Below, piece by piece: positions 1-7,205 of a stretch of DNA of 17,009 bases. The notes beneath the pieces were generated by a model. It did not search any database. It saw only the letters and a list, made by a program, of their open reading frames with translations, and was not told where the DNA came from. The DNA lies in assembly GCA_002404465.1 (NCBI GenBank), contig DHJT01000062.1, positions 1 to 17,009 of the forward strand, read 5' to 3'. Source of the stretch: Sutterella sp. UBA4713 (GTDB lineage: Bacteria > Pseudomonadota > Gammaproteobacteria > Burkholderiales > Burkholderiaceae_F). Each line of letters starts with the position of its first letter. The stretch's first letter is position 1. Both the position numbers and the translations under genes were made by a program.

Positions 1-112
1 CCGAATCTTATCAGCATTTTTTATTTTGTCAAAGTCCGTTTCGTCGGCAATCCCCCAAGTTGTTGCTGTTGGACAACAAGCCAAGGTCCTTTAGTTTGAT
101 TTTCAAAAAAAT

Positions 113-1021
113 TTAATCCTTTTTCGTTGACTCTGCTGCCGGAATCGGACGACGAACACGTCGCCGCCTTTTCCGAAAAAACTCGTCATCGGACGAAAAT
201 ACAACACTGTCGAGGACTTCCGGCGCCGGCTCCTCTCCTGCCTGTTGCAAGGCAATTTGGTCGCGTGGGTCGATTTCACTCGGAACAATAACGTTTCCGT
301 TCAGATCAATAATGCCGCGATAACCGACTGCCCGTCCGTAGATCCCATCTCGCAAACCGTAATCATGATCCTCATGTTGATGACCGTGAAAATGCCACCG
401 TACATGCAATCCCTTGGCAAGCTTATCGATGGCATCAAATCCCTTGGCGTGACTCGCCGTTGCTTCGTGCGTCACGAGGATATCGGCTCTTTGCCGCATG
501 AGACCCTCGTAAACGCTCGGGAAAATCGATGTTCGATGCCGACGCGGCAGACCTCCGTTCCAAAGATTATTTTTCGGAGCACGCTTGACGAAATCCGAAG
601 CCGATCGATAGTTCATACTTACATCGGGCATCCAGATTTGACCTCGAAACACACCGCCCAATCCGGCAATACGCAGTCCGGCAACAACAGCGACCTTTCC
701 GTGCAGATTATGAGAGGCCAAAGGCCCCTTCCAAAGTCGGTTGTAATACTCCTCGCAATCGCTATCGTGATTGCCGGGAATCCACCAAATCTGTGTCAGC
801 GACAATGCCGGAGCCAAAATTTCCTCAATCGGGCCGGGCGGTTGCAAATCGCCGAGAATCACAACGGCATCGGGGCGATATCGTTTAACCGCCCAATTGA
901 TGTGCTCAAACTTGCCGTGCGGATCTCCGCAAAAGAAGATTTTCGGCGTTTCTTTCCGGACATGTCGTGTTCGACGATGCGAACGATGTTTGCGCGATGT
1001 TTTGGCTAAGTGAGATGTCAT
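113..1021 (-). CDS. Calcineurin-like metallophosphoesterase, 302 aa
   Basis: The metal-binding signature of the calcineurin-like phosphoesterase fold is present in order: GDPHG (residues 32-36), GDLQ (57-60), PGNHDSD (82-88), THE (184-186) and GHQH (213-216). These enzymes hydrolyse phosphate mono- or diesters with two metal ions; the substrate here cannot be told. The second motif is GDLQ, where many relatives have an acidic residue after GD. The N-terminus (residues 7-23) is rich in Arg, Lys and His, and the C-terminus carries a run of Arg/Lys near residues 283-291, suggesting contact with nucleic acid or another polyanion (inference). I chose the ATG at 1021 because it lies 13 nt after the stop of the upstream regulator, with AAGGA about 10 nt before it overlapping that stop. 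The frame stays open to 1126, but that would overlap the regulator by about 90 nt. No signal peptide or membrane segment is seen. Confidence 0.88.
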   Translation of the reverse strand: MTSHLAKTSRKHRSHRRTRHVRKETPKIFFCGDPHGKFEHINWAVKRYRPDAVVILGDLQPPGPIEEILAPALSLTQIWWIPGNHDSDCEEYYNRLWKGPLASHNLHGKVAVVAGLRIAGLGGVFRGQIWMPDVSMNYRSASDFVKRAPKNNLWNGGLPRRHRTSIFPSVYEGLMRQRADILVTHEATASHAKGFDAIDKLAKGLHVRWHFHGHQHEDHDYGLRDGIYGRAVGYRGIIDLNGNVIVPSEIDPRDQIALQQAGEEPAPEVLDSVVFSSDDEFFRKRRRRVRRPIPAAESTKKD

Positions 1022-1034
1022 AGCGCAGGAATCC

Positions 1035-2027
1035 TTATGATTGGTCTGATGCGTACAGCGCAAGCGTTTCACGCAACGCCATCTGAACGCCTCGGCGCAA
1101 CCCCGGCGGAGATACAACCCGGGCATGAACGCCTAATCGAAGAATTTGACCAATCAATTCGGTTTCCTGCGCATAAGGAACTTGCAAAGTCAAAGATCCG
1201 TCCGCGTGTCGCTCAAGCGTTTGATTAACATGCCAAATTTCATCCTTGACATAGGCACCCATCGCGGCATCGATTTCGATGACCGCTATTTGAGCCACTC
1301 CACGAGAAAACAGACCGTACGTACTGTCAAGGATTTTCTCGACGTCACGCATAGCAACTGTCTTGCAACGTTTCTGAAGCAACTGAGCACCGTGAACATT
1401 GTCCAAATTAAAAGTTTTGAGAGCATCGGATGCGTGACACCACGCGTCCAGATACCAGCGATTCTTGTAGTTCACAAGTCGCATCGGGCTGACTTCTCGC
1501 AGGTTTTCAGTCGCTCGCGATTTGCTAAAGTAAACAATCTGCAAACGTTTGCGTTGAGCAACGGCTCGGCCGATAACTTCAAAAAAAGGGTTCTCGTACC
1601 CTTTGGACATCGGATGCAACACGCGAAAACGCTTTCTCAGTTCCCTGGCCGGCAACTTATCATCTTGAATCAAGGAAAGAAGTCGAGCCTTCATCGCGGA
1701 CATTTCTCCGCACAAAAGCCCGTTTTCTTCGTCTTCAACACGCTCGAACAAATCCAAAGTCGTGAGTAAAGAGAACAGTTCCGTCGGGGAATACCAAGCT
1801 TTCGGAAGCCTCGGCAAAGCGCCATTCTCATAGGAATATCCGTGCGTAACCCTGGAATACACAATGGGTGCATGCAGGGTCTCGCGCAAATAACGCAAAT
1901 CCCGTTTGAGCGTCGGAGCAGAACAACCAAGCGCCTGTTGAAGCTTCTCAAAACAGACAGAGCCGTTATCGTGAATCATTTGGTCAATGCGGAACAACCG
2001 CATTTTGAAGTCCAAACTCGAACGCAT
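1035..2027 (-). CDS. WYL-domain transcriptional regulator (YafY/DeoR-like)
   Basis: The N-terminal 60 residues form a winged helix-turn-helix of DeoR/YafY type (FEKLQQALGCSAPTLKRDLRYL, about residues 26-47). A WYL domain follows, with YKNRWYLDAW at 187-196 giving the Trp-Tyr-Leu that names the family, then a C-terminal WCX-like extension (about 245-325). The total of 330 aa is typical. WYL proteins are known to bind ligands, often nucleic acids or nucleotides, and regulate neighbouring genes, including phage-defence genes. The metallophosphoesterase begins 13 nt after its stop, so the two are probably co-transcribed. The start is uncertain: ATG at 2027 has GGAG only 2 nt away, while an in-frame ATG at 2003 (residue 9) has a GGA about 9 nt upstream and begins nearer the usual family start. 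A TATAAT and two direct repeats lie upstream, consistent with autoregulation (inference). Confidence 0.9.
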   Translation of the reverse strand: MRSSLDFKMRLFRIDQMIHDNGSVCFEKLQQALGCSAPTLKRDLRYLRETLHAPIVYSRVTHGYSYENGALPRLPKAWYSPTELFSLLTTLDLFERVEDEENGLLCGEMSAMKARLLSLIQDDKLPARELRKRFRVLHPMSKGYENPFFEVIGRAVAQRKRLQIVYFSKSRATENLREVSPMRLVNYKNRWYLDAWCHASDALKTFNLDNVHGAQLLQKRCKTVAMRDVEKILDSTYGLFSRGVAQIAVIEIDAAMGAYVKDEIWHVNQTLERHADGSLTLQVPYAQETELIGQILRLGVHARVVSPPGLRRGVQMALRETLALYASDQS

Positions 2028-2065
2028 AGCTCCGTCATCGAATCAAAAGGTCATTGACGCGATTG

Positions 2066-2135
2066 ATTATACAGGGCATTGTCCGGCTCGGAAGCAGTGA
2101 TTATCATCGGTGTTAGAGCACAGCGATTATCATCG
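2066..2135 (-). promoter_or_regulatory. Candidate promoter and repeated operator of the WYL regulator
   Basis: On the minus strand a perfect TATAAT lies at 2071-2066, about 38 nt before the ATG at 2027. No good -35 hexamer sits at the proper distance. Upstream are two direct repeats, CAGYGATTATCATCG on the plus strand, at 2095-2109 and 2121-2135. They match at 14 of 15 positions and their starts are 26 nt apart. Lack of a -35 box next to paired repeats fits activator-dependent transcription, but the sites could equally serve a repressor. Which protein binds is not known; the WYL regulator is the obvious candidate. Confidence 0.45.
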
Positions 2136-2142
2136 CACAGAG

Positions 2143-2769
2143 CTACTGAAGTGAGGTGTCTTTGAGCACATCTGCCTTCGGCGGAATCTGAAACACGTAA
2201 TCGCGGGCCCGAAGTGCAGAAGGTGTCTGCAAATCCTGTAGTTTGTACCGGACAACTTCGCCGAACGAATCGGTCAGACGAAGTTCTCTGATAAAACCCT
2301 TGGCATCCATACCAACATCCATCACAGAAAAAGCTGCCTCCGATTCCTTCGGGGTGGCTCGCACCCAAATCAAATTCTCGGACTTTCCCAGATCTTTCAG
2401 ATGGAAAATCGCCTGAGGTGAGACCTTACCGAACAACAATGCAGCCGGGCCCAAACCCGCGACATGATTATTCAATTCTCGTATCGTAACTTGATTTAAA
2501 TCCGGGTCATAAACCCAAAGCGTCTTCCCGTCACTAAGAATCGTCTGCTTAAACGGGTCTTGTGTTTCCCAAAGAAACTTTCCGGGACGTGAAAATGAAA
2601 AACGCCCGGAGGCAACAACTTGCCTGTTCTCGGCTGTGTACTGCATAAAGCGACCGCTCGCACTTTCAACCTTCGCGGTAAAACTCTCGAGCATCCGTAC
2701 GGCATCGGCTGCACACGCGGTCGTTGCCAGAACAAAAATTGTCAAAGCAAACGTAAACCGACACTTCAC
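2143..2769 (-). CDS. lolA: Outer-membrane lipoprotein carrier protein LolA
   Basis: LolA is the periplasmic chaperone that takes lipoproteins from the LolCDE transporter in the inner membrane to LolB in the outer membrane. The 208-aa product has a classical signal peptide (basic MKCR, hydrophobic stretch, likely cleavage after ACA at residue 20). Family-typical segments follow: GRFSFSRPGKFLWE (55-68), QTILSDGKTLWVYDP (75-89) and RELRLTDSFG near residue 160-170. Length is normal for the family. The start codon is GTG at 2769, which overlaps the ftsK stop as GTGA; a GGGGAG lies about 8 nt upstream inside ftsK, supporting translational coupling. The ftsK-lolA order is conserved in many proteobacteria, commonly followed by rarA; here a WYL regulator follows instead. 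No intrinsic terminator is visible after the stop at 2143. Confidence 0.95.
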   Translation of the reverse strand: MKCRFTFALTIFVLATTACAADAVRMLESFTAKVESASGRFMQYTAENRQVVASGRFSFSRPGKFLWETQDPFKQTILSDGKTLWVYDPDLNQVTIRELNNHVAGLGPAALLFGKVSPQAIFHLKDLGKSENLIWVRATPKESEAAFSVMDVGMDAKGFIRELRLTDSFGEVVRYKLQDLQTPSALRARDYVFQIPPKADVLKDTSLQ

Positions 2770-5180
2770 TGGAAAAGCTCCCCGTCCCGCACAAGAATTT
2801 CTCGCTTTCCTGCCGGATTCGGCTTACTGATGATTCCGGCCTCTTCCATCGTCTCGAGCAAATTAGCAGCGCGGTTATATCCGATTTGTAATCGGCGCTG
2901 TACAAAACTGGTTGTAGCCCGTTTGGATTCAAGGACAATTTGGACAGCTCGGTCGTACAGCGGGTCAGCCTCACGTCCGGCACGTCCGCCATTTAGCACA
3001 GAACCGTCTGCACCTTCAGTCGATTCGGCGTTCTCAGTCACTCCGTCAATGTACTCGGGAGCTGCCATGCTCTTTAATTGATTAGCAATATCCTCCACTT
3101 CGCGATCCGTCACCATACAACTTTGAACACGAAGCGGCGAATTGGAACCGGGAACTTTCATGAGCATATCGCCGTGTCCGAGCAAATCTTGGGCTCCTGG
3201 CTCATCTAAAACAACCTGACTGTCGAAGCGACTGGAGACCTGAAAGCAGATGCGGGCCACGATGTTGGTCTTGATGAGCGGCGTAACGATATCCACGCTC
3301 GGCCGTTGCGTAGCAAGCACCATGTGAATGCCTGCAGCTCGCGCTTTCTGTGCTAAACGCATAATCAGCGTTTCGACCTGACGTCGCTGAACAAGGATCA
3401 AATCGGCCAGTTCGTCGATAAAACATACAATGTACGGGAACGGAATTAACGGCTTATGAGGTTCCGGATTATCCGGTGTCACGTCAAAGGGATCCATTAG
3501 GGGCGTCCCTGCCTGTTCGGCAGCCCGAACCTTCTCGTTGTACACATCAAAACTCCGAACCCCCAAGTGGCTCATCAATGCATACCGATGATCCATTTCC
3601 TGAACGAGCCAATTAAGGGCATTGGCGGCCTTATTCATATCCGTAACAACCGGGCAGAGCAGATGCGGAATTCCCTGATACAAGGAAAACTCCACCAATT
3701 TCGGATCGATCAGAACAAGCCGCAACTGCGACGGATCACACTTAAAGAGCAGTGAAAGAATCATCGAATTGACGGCAACGGATTTACCGGATCCCGTTGT
3801 TCCGCCGATGAGCAAATGCGGCAATCGAGCCAAGTCAGCAACGACCGGATTTCCGCCGATATCCTTTCCCAAGGCAAGAGTTAAAAGAGAGCGCGCATTT
3901 TCAAATTCAGCGCTACCGATTACCTCGCTTAAATACACTGTCTGCCGTTGTTGATTATTGTTCGGAATTTCCAGTCCCATGTAGGGCGTACCCGAAATCA
4001 CCGGAACGATTCGTATCGAATTATCGGCAGAAAGAGCCCGAGCCAAATCCTTGCGGATCTTTTCAACCTGGCTCCCCTTAACGCCTTCGGAAAGCTCCAA
4101 CCAATACTGCGTAATCACCGGACCAACTCGCGCATCGACAACGCGAGCGTCCACGTGGTAAGTCTTTAACTTACTTTCGATCAGTCGACTTGTAATACCG
4201 ATTGCATCTTCGTTAACGGAATCACGATGCTCGGGCGGTCGTTGCAAAAGCTCAAAACTGGCAACGGCACGTCCGTCTTTTCCGAATAGTTCGCGTTGTT
4301 CCTGTGTTGCGTTGATGCGCGAAGGGCGTTCGCGACTCGGCTTTGTCGGCTTCCGAGGAGGGTTGGTCGAGGGAACTACAAAAGGCTTGACGGTCACGGG
4401 ACCATCCTGAACCGTCACTCCGTCCAAAGGAGAATAAGGTTTTTCCTGCGTCCTTGTTCTCGAGAAACAATGCAGAACATATTTAACAACAGCCTCACAG
4501 CAAATTCCAAGAACGTCAAAAAACGTTCCCCAGGAAAAACCGAATGCCGCTGAAGAACTCAGACCTAACACGAAAAGACTTAGAACAGTGCTTCCCCAAA
4601 TTCCCAAGTACGGAGCAATAAACGATGCAATCTCATGACCGAACAATCCTCCGGCTCCGCTCGGCAAATTGCCTCCGAGATACCCGAATTGCAGCGCTTC
4701 TATGCAAACGGAACTTAGCATCACGAGGATAAAACACAAGAACGACCCGAATGCCCGAGGCCAAGTGTTCGGTTCTCGTCGAGCACAAATAACAAGCAAG
4801 TTCGAAACAAATAACGATGCAAGGACAACAACAATCCACCATGCCGAGTAGCCGAAAAGCCAATAGAAGATATCGGCAATCCACGCCCCCGAGATACCGC
4901 AAAGATTTTCAACACCTTTCGCGCCAGTTACGGAAAACCCCGGATCGGTGGACGTATAGGTAAATAAAGAAATGGCCAGCAAAACAGCTAAAAGAAGGCC
5001 GGCAAATGCACTGACAAACGTAACGGCCGAACGAGCTCCGCGCGCAACCGTCGTCATGACCTTTTCTCGCGCGAACTGACGCGCAACGAGACCGGCCTCC
5101 TGTTGTGCCTTTTCCTGTGCGATTTTATTCTCACGCCACTCGCTGATAATCGCCGGTTTCTTTGCTTTTCGTATGCTCAT
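2766..5180 (-). CDS. ftsK: DNA translocase FtsK
   Basis: FtsK is a septum-located hexameric motor that pumps chromosomal DNA and activates XerCD recombination at dif. Taking ATG at 5180 gives 804 aa. The N-terminal half holds four membrane segments (about residues 52-76, 113-133, 143-165 and 184-212), then a short Pro/Arg-rich linker (about 270-290). The motor domain has Walker A GTTGSGKS (460-467), Walker B VCFIDE (585-590) and the conserved ATQRPSVDIVTPLIK segment (623-637). A C-terminal winged-helix gamma domain (about 738-804) is where KOPS sites are read. The linker is far shorter than in E. coli, as in many FtsK/SpoIIIE proteins. The frame continues upstream to a TTG at 5273 (835 aa), but no Shine-Dalgarno is seen for that start. 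The ATG at 5180 also lacks a good one and lies 9 nt after a TATAAT, so the start remains open. Confidence 0.95.
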   Translation of the reverse strand: MSIRKAKKPAIISEWRENKIAQEKAQQEAGLVARQFAREKVMTTVARGARSAVTFVSAFAGLLLAVLLAISLFTYTSTDPGFSVTGAKGVENLCGISGAWIADIFYWLFGYSAWWIVVVLASLFVSNLLVICARREPNTWPRAFGSFLCFILVMLSSVCIEALQFGYLGGNLPSGAGGLFGHEIASFIAPYLGIWGSTVLSLFVLGLSSSAAFGFSWGTFFDVLGICCEAVVKYVLHCFSRTRTQEKPYSPLDGVTVQDGPVTVKPFVVPSTNPPRKPTKPSRERPSRINATQEQRELFGKDGRAVASFELLQRPPEHRDSVNEDAIGITSRLIESKLKTYHVDARVVDARVGPVITQYWLELSEGVKGSQVEKIRKDLARALSADNSIRIVPVISGTPYMGLEIPNNNQQRQTVYLSEVIGSAEFENARSLLTLALGKDIGGNPVVADLARLPHLLIGGTTGSGKSVAVNSMILSLLFKCDPSQLRLVLIDPKLVEFSLYQGIPHLLCPVVTDMNKAANALNWLVQEMDHRYALMSHLGVRSFDVYNEKVRAAEQAGTPLMDPFDVTPDNPEPHKPLIPFPYIVCFIDELADLILVQRRQVETLIMRLAQKARAAGIHMVLATQRPSVDIVTPLIKTNIVARICFQVSSRFDSQVVLDEPGAQDLLGHGDMLMKVPGSNSPLRVQSCMVTDREVEDIANQLKSMAAPEYIDGVTENAESTEGADGSVLNGGRAGREADPLYDRAVQIVLESKRATTSFVQRRLQIGYNRAANLLETMEEAGIISKPNPAGKREILVRDGELFQ

Positions 5181-5189
5181 GAGCCAAGG

Positions 5190-5195
5190 ATTATA
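5190..5195 (-). promoter_or_regulatory. Possible -10 box for ftsK
   Basis: A perfect TATAAT on the minus strand ends 9 nt before the ATG at 5180. No convincing -35 hexamer is found 16-18 nt upstream. If used, transcription would start at or within a few nucleotides of the ATG. It may also be chance, since the reading frame is open through this point. Confidence 0.25.
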
Positions 5196-5310
5196 AAGCG
5201 TTAACGAATTAAACCCGACCTTTATCGATTCCGTTCTCAATTCCCGTTTCGAGCGACGTTTCCAGCTGAGCAAACAGGAGACAGTTTGTAAAAAATCAAA
5301 CTTTTTTCGC

Positions 5311-5344
5311 CTCAGCCCAAGCTATAGCGTAATGTAGAACTACA
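5311..5344 (+). repeat. Left terminal inverted repeat of the insertion sequence
   Basis: It contains AGCCCAAG (5314-5321) and, 12 nt further in, GTAGAACTACA (5334-5344); both blocks are found in reverse complement at the right end. The inner block is itself a near-palindrome (ATGTAG-AA-CTACAT, 5332-5345), as expected for a dimeric transposase binding site (inference). Confidence 0.7.
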
Positions 5345-5396
5345 TCCCTATTCTCATCGATGTAGATTTCAAAACAGACTGATTCTCATACTTTTA

Positions 5397-5427
5397 TTGA
5401 GACGAACGGTCAGGAAAGATCTATAAT
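5397..5427 (+). promoter_or_regulatory. Likely transposase promoter
   Basis: TATAAT at 5422-5427 is a perfect -10 box. TTGAGA at 5397-5402 is a fair -35 box, but the 19-nt spacer is longer than ideal, which would keep expression low. Predicted transcription start is around 5434, about 23 nt before the transposase ATG and inside the palindrome at 5431-5450. Confidence 0.45.
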
Positions 5428-5430
5428 TTT

Positions 5431-5450
5431 GTAGTTCTAGCTAGGACTAC
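5431..5450 (+). promoter_or_regulatory. Fold-back palindrome over the transposase ribosome binding site
   Basis: GTAGTTC (5431-5437) pairs with GGACTAC (5444-5450) with one G-U wobble, around a six-base TAGCTA loop. The only Shine-Dalgarno-like bases before the transposase ATG, AGGA (5443-5446), lie mostly in the 3' arm. A transcript from outside the element would carry the whole hairpin, while one starting near 5434 would lack part of the 5' arm. Confidence 0.5.
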
Positions 5451-5456
5451 ATCAAA

Positions 5457-7064
5457 ATGGCATTTCTGAAGATACAGAAACTGGTCCGAGACCAAGGTAA
5501 AGTCGTCGGCGGTTCGGCCTCCCTTGTTGATACGGAGTATGTTCCCGGGGCTAAATACCATGCTAAGCACAAAGTGCTGGAGAGACTGGGTAAGGTCCTG
5601 TATCTGAGCGAAGACCGTCGTGAGGGGATCTTCCAATCTCCGACGCGAGGGATTGTCTTGTACAACGTTGACTCACAGCAATTTGCCGACGTAGATTCAA
5701 ATGACCCACGGATAGCGCACCGCTTGCCGATTTCTCAGCCATTGGTTCATACGGTCTTTGGAGATGCTTATCTGCTTCTGAAGTTTTTGAAAAAAGAGAG
5801 GCTGCTATCCGTTCTGAAACAGGTTTTTCAAAAAGATCGTGACTATCAACGCATGATGGGGCATATCTTGCATGGAGTCCTCCGAGACGGCAGCAAGATC
5901 CACTGCGACGATTTCTTGTCAATGTCCTTCGTATCCTATTGTTTGGACGAGGTGAGTCTGAACTCATTTCATTCGGATACACAGTTTTATACGCAGATGG
6001 GATCTGATGCAGTCCGTCTGGCTTTCTTCCGTTCCTTCGTCAAGTACATGCGGCAAAAGAATCCGGACTTTGGCAAAGGCTGTTACGTTGACTCAACGCC
6101 GTTACCCAATGCGATTCGCAACAACCCTTTCAACGCTTTGTGTAGCCACGGCATCCAAGCCGCCTCCGTTCAAATGCGGCTTGTGCTGGTATTGGATGAA
6201 GCGTCAGGACTCCCTGTATGGTATGACATCATCCCGGGTAACGTACTGGACTTGAGCACGACGATGAACGTGATAAACGACGTTGCCGTATCCCTGAATG
6301 TGGAAATTCATAGCTTAGTGCTCGATGCCAGATATGTAAGCAAAGAATTACTACAGGCCTTTAACGTCAAGTCTGCGAAGAAAATTATCGGCCGCATGCC
6401 GGCGAAGAAAGGCTTTCCTCACAAGCAACTTTACTGGGCATGTAAGCCGCTGATGAGCCGAGGCAAATACGATTTCGTTCAGAACGAGCACACGTATTTT
6501 GGTTACGAAAAAGACATCTCACTTTTCGGAGTGGATGAATACGCTTATGTGTACGTCGATAAAGAGAACGCGCTGACGGGCTTTAGAAAATACCTTGATG
6601 AAAACGAGGAAGAATTTCGCGCATTGAAAGACAAGGATAAAGATTGGCTTCAAGTCAAATACGGCTATTTCATCCTGATTTCCAATCGGAGAGCATCACC
6701 CGAAGAGCTTTTGAGGGAATACTTTGAGCGGACAAACATCGAAATCGTCTTCAAGACTGGCAAGGAGTATTTGGGGCTGCTGCCACTGTCCAAATGGACG
6801 AATGAGACTGTGCGCGGAAAAATCCTGCACGACATTATTGACACGATTATCGTGCTTTTGCTTCGCCGGCAGTATGACTCCACGGGTTTCTCTCTGTCGG
6901 AAATATTCGGTCGTTGCCAGTCTTTGATGTGCTGTAACGACGGTAATCAAGTGCTTGTCGAAACGCCCAATAAGCAAACAAAAAATTTCTACTCCCTTTT
7001 TAAGGAAATTCCGCCTTCCAGACTTTCCCTGTCCGATGCTCGGAATCTCTTCAATGATGTGTAG
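5457..7064 (+). CDS. IS1634-like DDE transposase, 535 aa
   Basis: The enzyme catalyses cut-and-paste movement of the surrounding element. The IS4-type catalytic core is complete: first Asp in VDSTP (D212), second in LVLDARY (D290), and the Glu within YFERTNIEIVFKTGK. The last shows the IS4 signature Y-2-R-3-E-6-K exactly (Y422, R425, E429, K436). The long insertion between the second Asp and the Glu (about 140 residues) and the total length fit the IS1634 group better than smaller IS4 proteins. The N-terminal 150 residues probably bind the inverted repeats. The start ATG at 5457 has only a weak AGGA 10 nt upstream, which is held in a hairpin. The TAG stop falls inside the right inverted repeat. 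No frameshift or premature stop is seen. Family assignment is from motifs and length only. Confidence 0.93.
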   Translation: MAFLKIQKLVRDQGKVVGGSASLVDTEYVPGAKYHAKHKVLERLGKVLYLSEDRREGIFQSPTRGIVLYNVDSQQFADVDSNDPRIAHRLPISQPLVHTVFGDAYLLLKFLKKERLLSVLKQVFQKDRDYQRMMGHILHGVLRDGSKIHCDDFLSMSFVSYCLDEVSLNSFHSDTQFYTQMGSDAVRLAFFRSFVKYMRQKNPDFGKGCYVDSTPLPNAIRNNPFNALCSHGIQAASVQMRLVLVLDEASGLPVWYDIIPGNVLDLSTTMNVINDVAVSLNVEIHSLVLDARYVSKELLQAFNVKSAKKIIGRMPAKKGFPHKQLYWACKPLMSRGKYDFVQNEHTYFGYEKDISLFGVDEYAYVYVDKENALTGFRKYLDENEEEFRALKDKDKDWLQVKYGYFILISNRRASPEELLREYFERTNIEIVFKTGKEYLGLLPLSKWTNETVRGKILHDIIDTIIVLLLRRQYDSTGFSLSEIFGRCQSLMCCNDGNQVLVETPNKQTKNFYSLFKEIPPSRLSLSDARNLFNDV

Positions 7065-7093
7065 TTCTACTTTTGATTAAATCTTGGGCTCAG
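7060..7093 (-). repeat. Right terminal inverted repeat of the insertion sequence
   Basis: It is the reverse complement of the left end at 26 of 34 positions, including CTTGGGCT (7083-7090) and TGTAGTTCTAC (7060-7070). The transposase stop codon (7062-7064) is built into the inner block, so coding sequence runs right to the end of the element. Confidence 0.7.
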
Positions 7094-7134
7094 CAACACA
7101 CACATCGAACCGTACCGAAGGCACTGAATTAGGC

Positions 7135-7163
7135 TTGCAATTTTCAGTCAGATTCTGCACAAT
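7135..7163 (+). promoter_or_regulatory. Likely promoter of tRNA-Ala
   Basis: TTGCAA (7135-7140) and CACAAT (7158-7163) are separated by 17 nt. Each matches the sigma-70 consensus at 4 of 6 positions. The predicted start near 7170 would leave a 5' leader of about 36 nt before the tRNA. It lies 42 nt beyond the right end of the insertion sequence, so the element did not remove it. Confidence 0.45.
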
Positions 7164-7205
7164 ACGCATCCTTCAGGCAGGTTCATCTGTCTTAAGTCTC
7201 GTTTC

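Larger units (their letters stand above)
5311..7093 (+). mobile_element. Insertion sequence, IS4-superfamily, IS1634-like, 1783 bp
   Basis: A single DDE transposase gene is bracketed by 34-nt imperfect inverted repeats at 5311-5344 and 7060-7093 that match at 26 of 34 positions. The matches fall in two blocks, AGCCCAAG and GTAGAACTACA, held exactly 12 nt apart at both ends, which is why I place the ends here. The transposase frame is uninterrupted, so the element looks capable of movement. No target-site duplication is obvious next to these ends; IS1634-type elements are known for variable duplications, so the exact borders may be off by a few bases. The element lies in the gap upstream of ftsK and 112 nt before tRNA-Ala, disrupting no recognised gene. 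Confidence 0.75.

Noticed and set aside
1..112. Left-edge stretch with a TTGTTG/CAACAA hairpin (60-65 with 74-79)
   Set aside because: No T-run follows on either strand, so I do not call a terminator; I see no gene start or end in this stretch apart from the phosphoesterase stop at 113.
245..1009. Long plus-strand open frame opposite the metallophosphoesterase
   Set aside because: It is antisense to a gene with clear catalytic motifs, and its own product has no recognisable domain.
5281..5307. GTTTG...CAAAC followed by TTTTTT as a terminator
   Set aside because: The stem is only 5 bp and A/T-rich, and no plus-strand gene precedes it.
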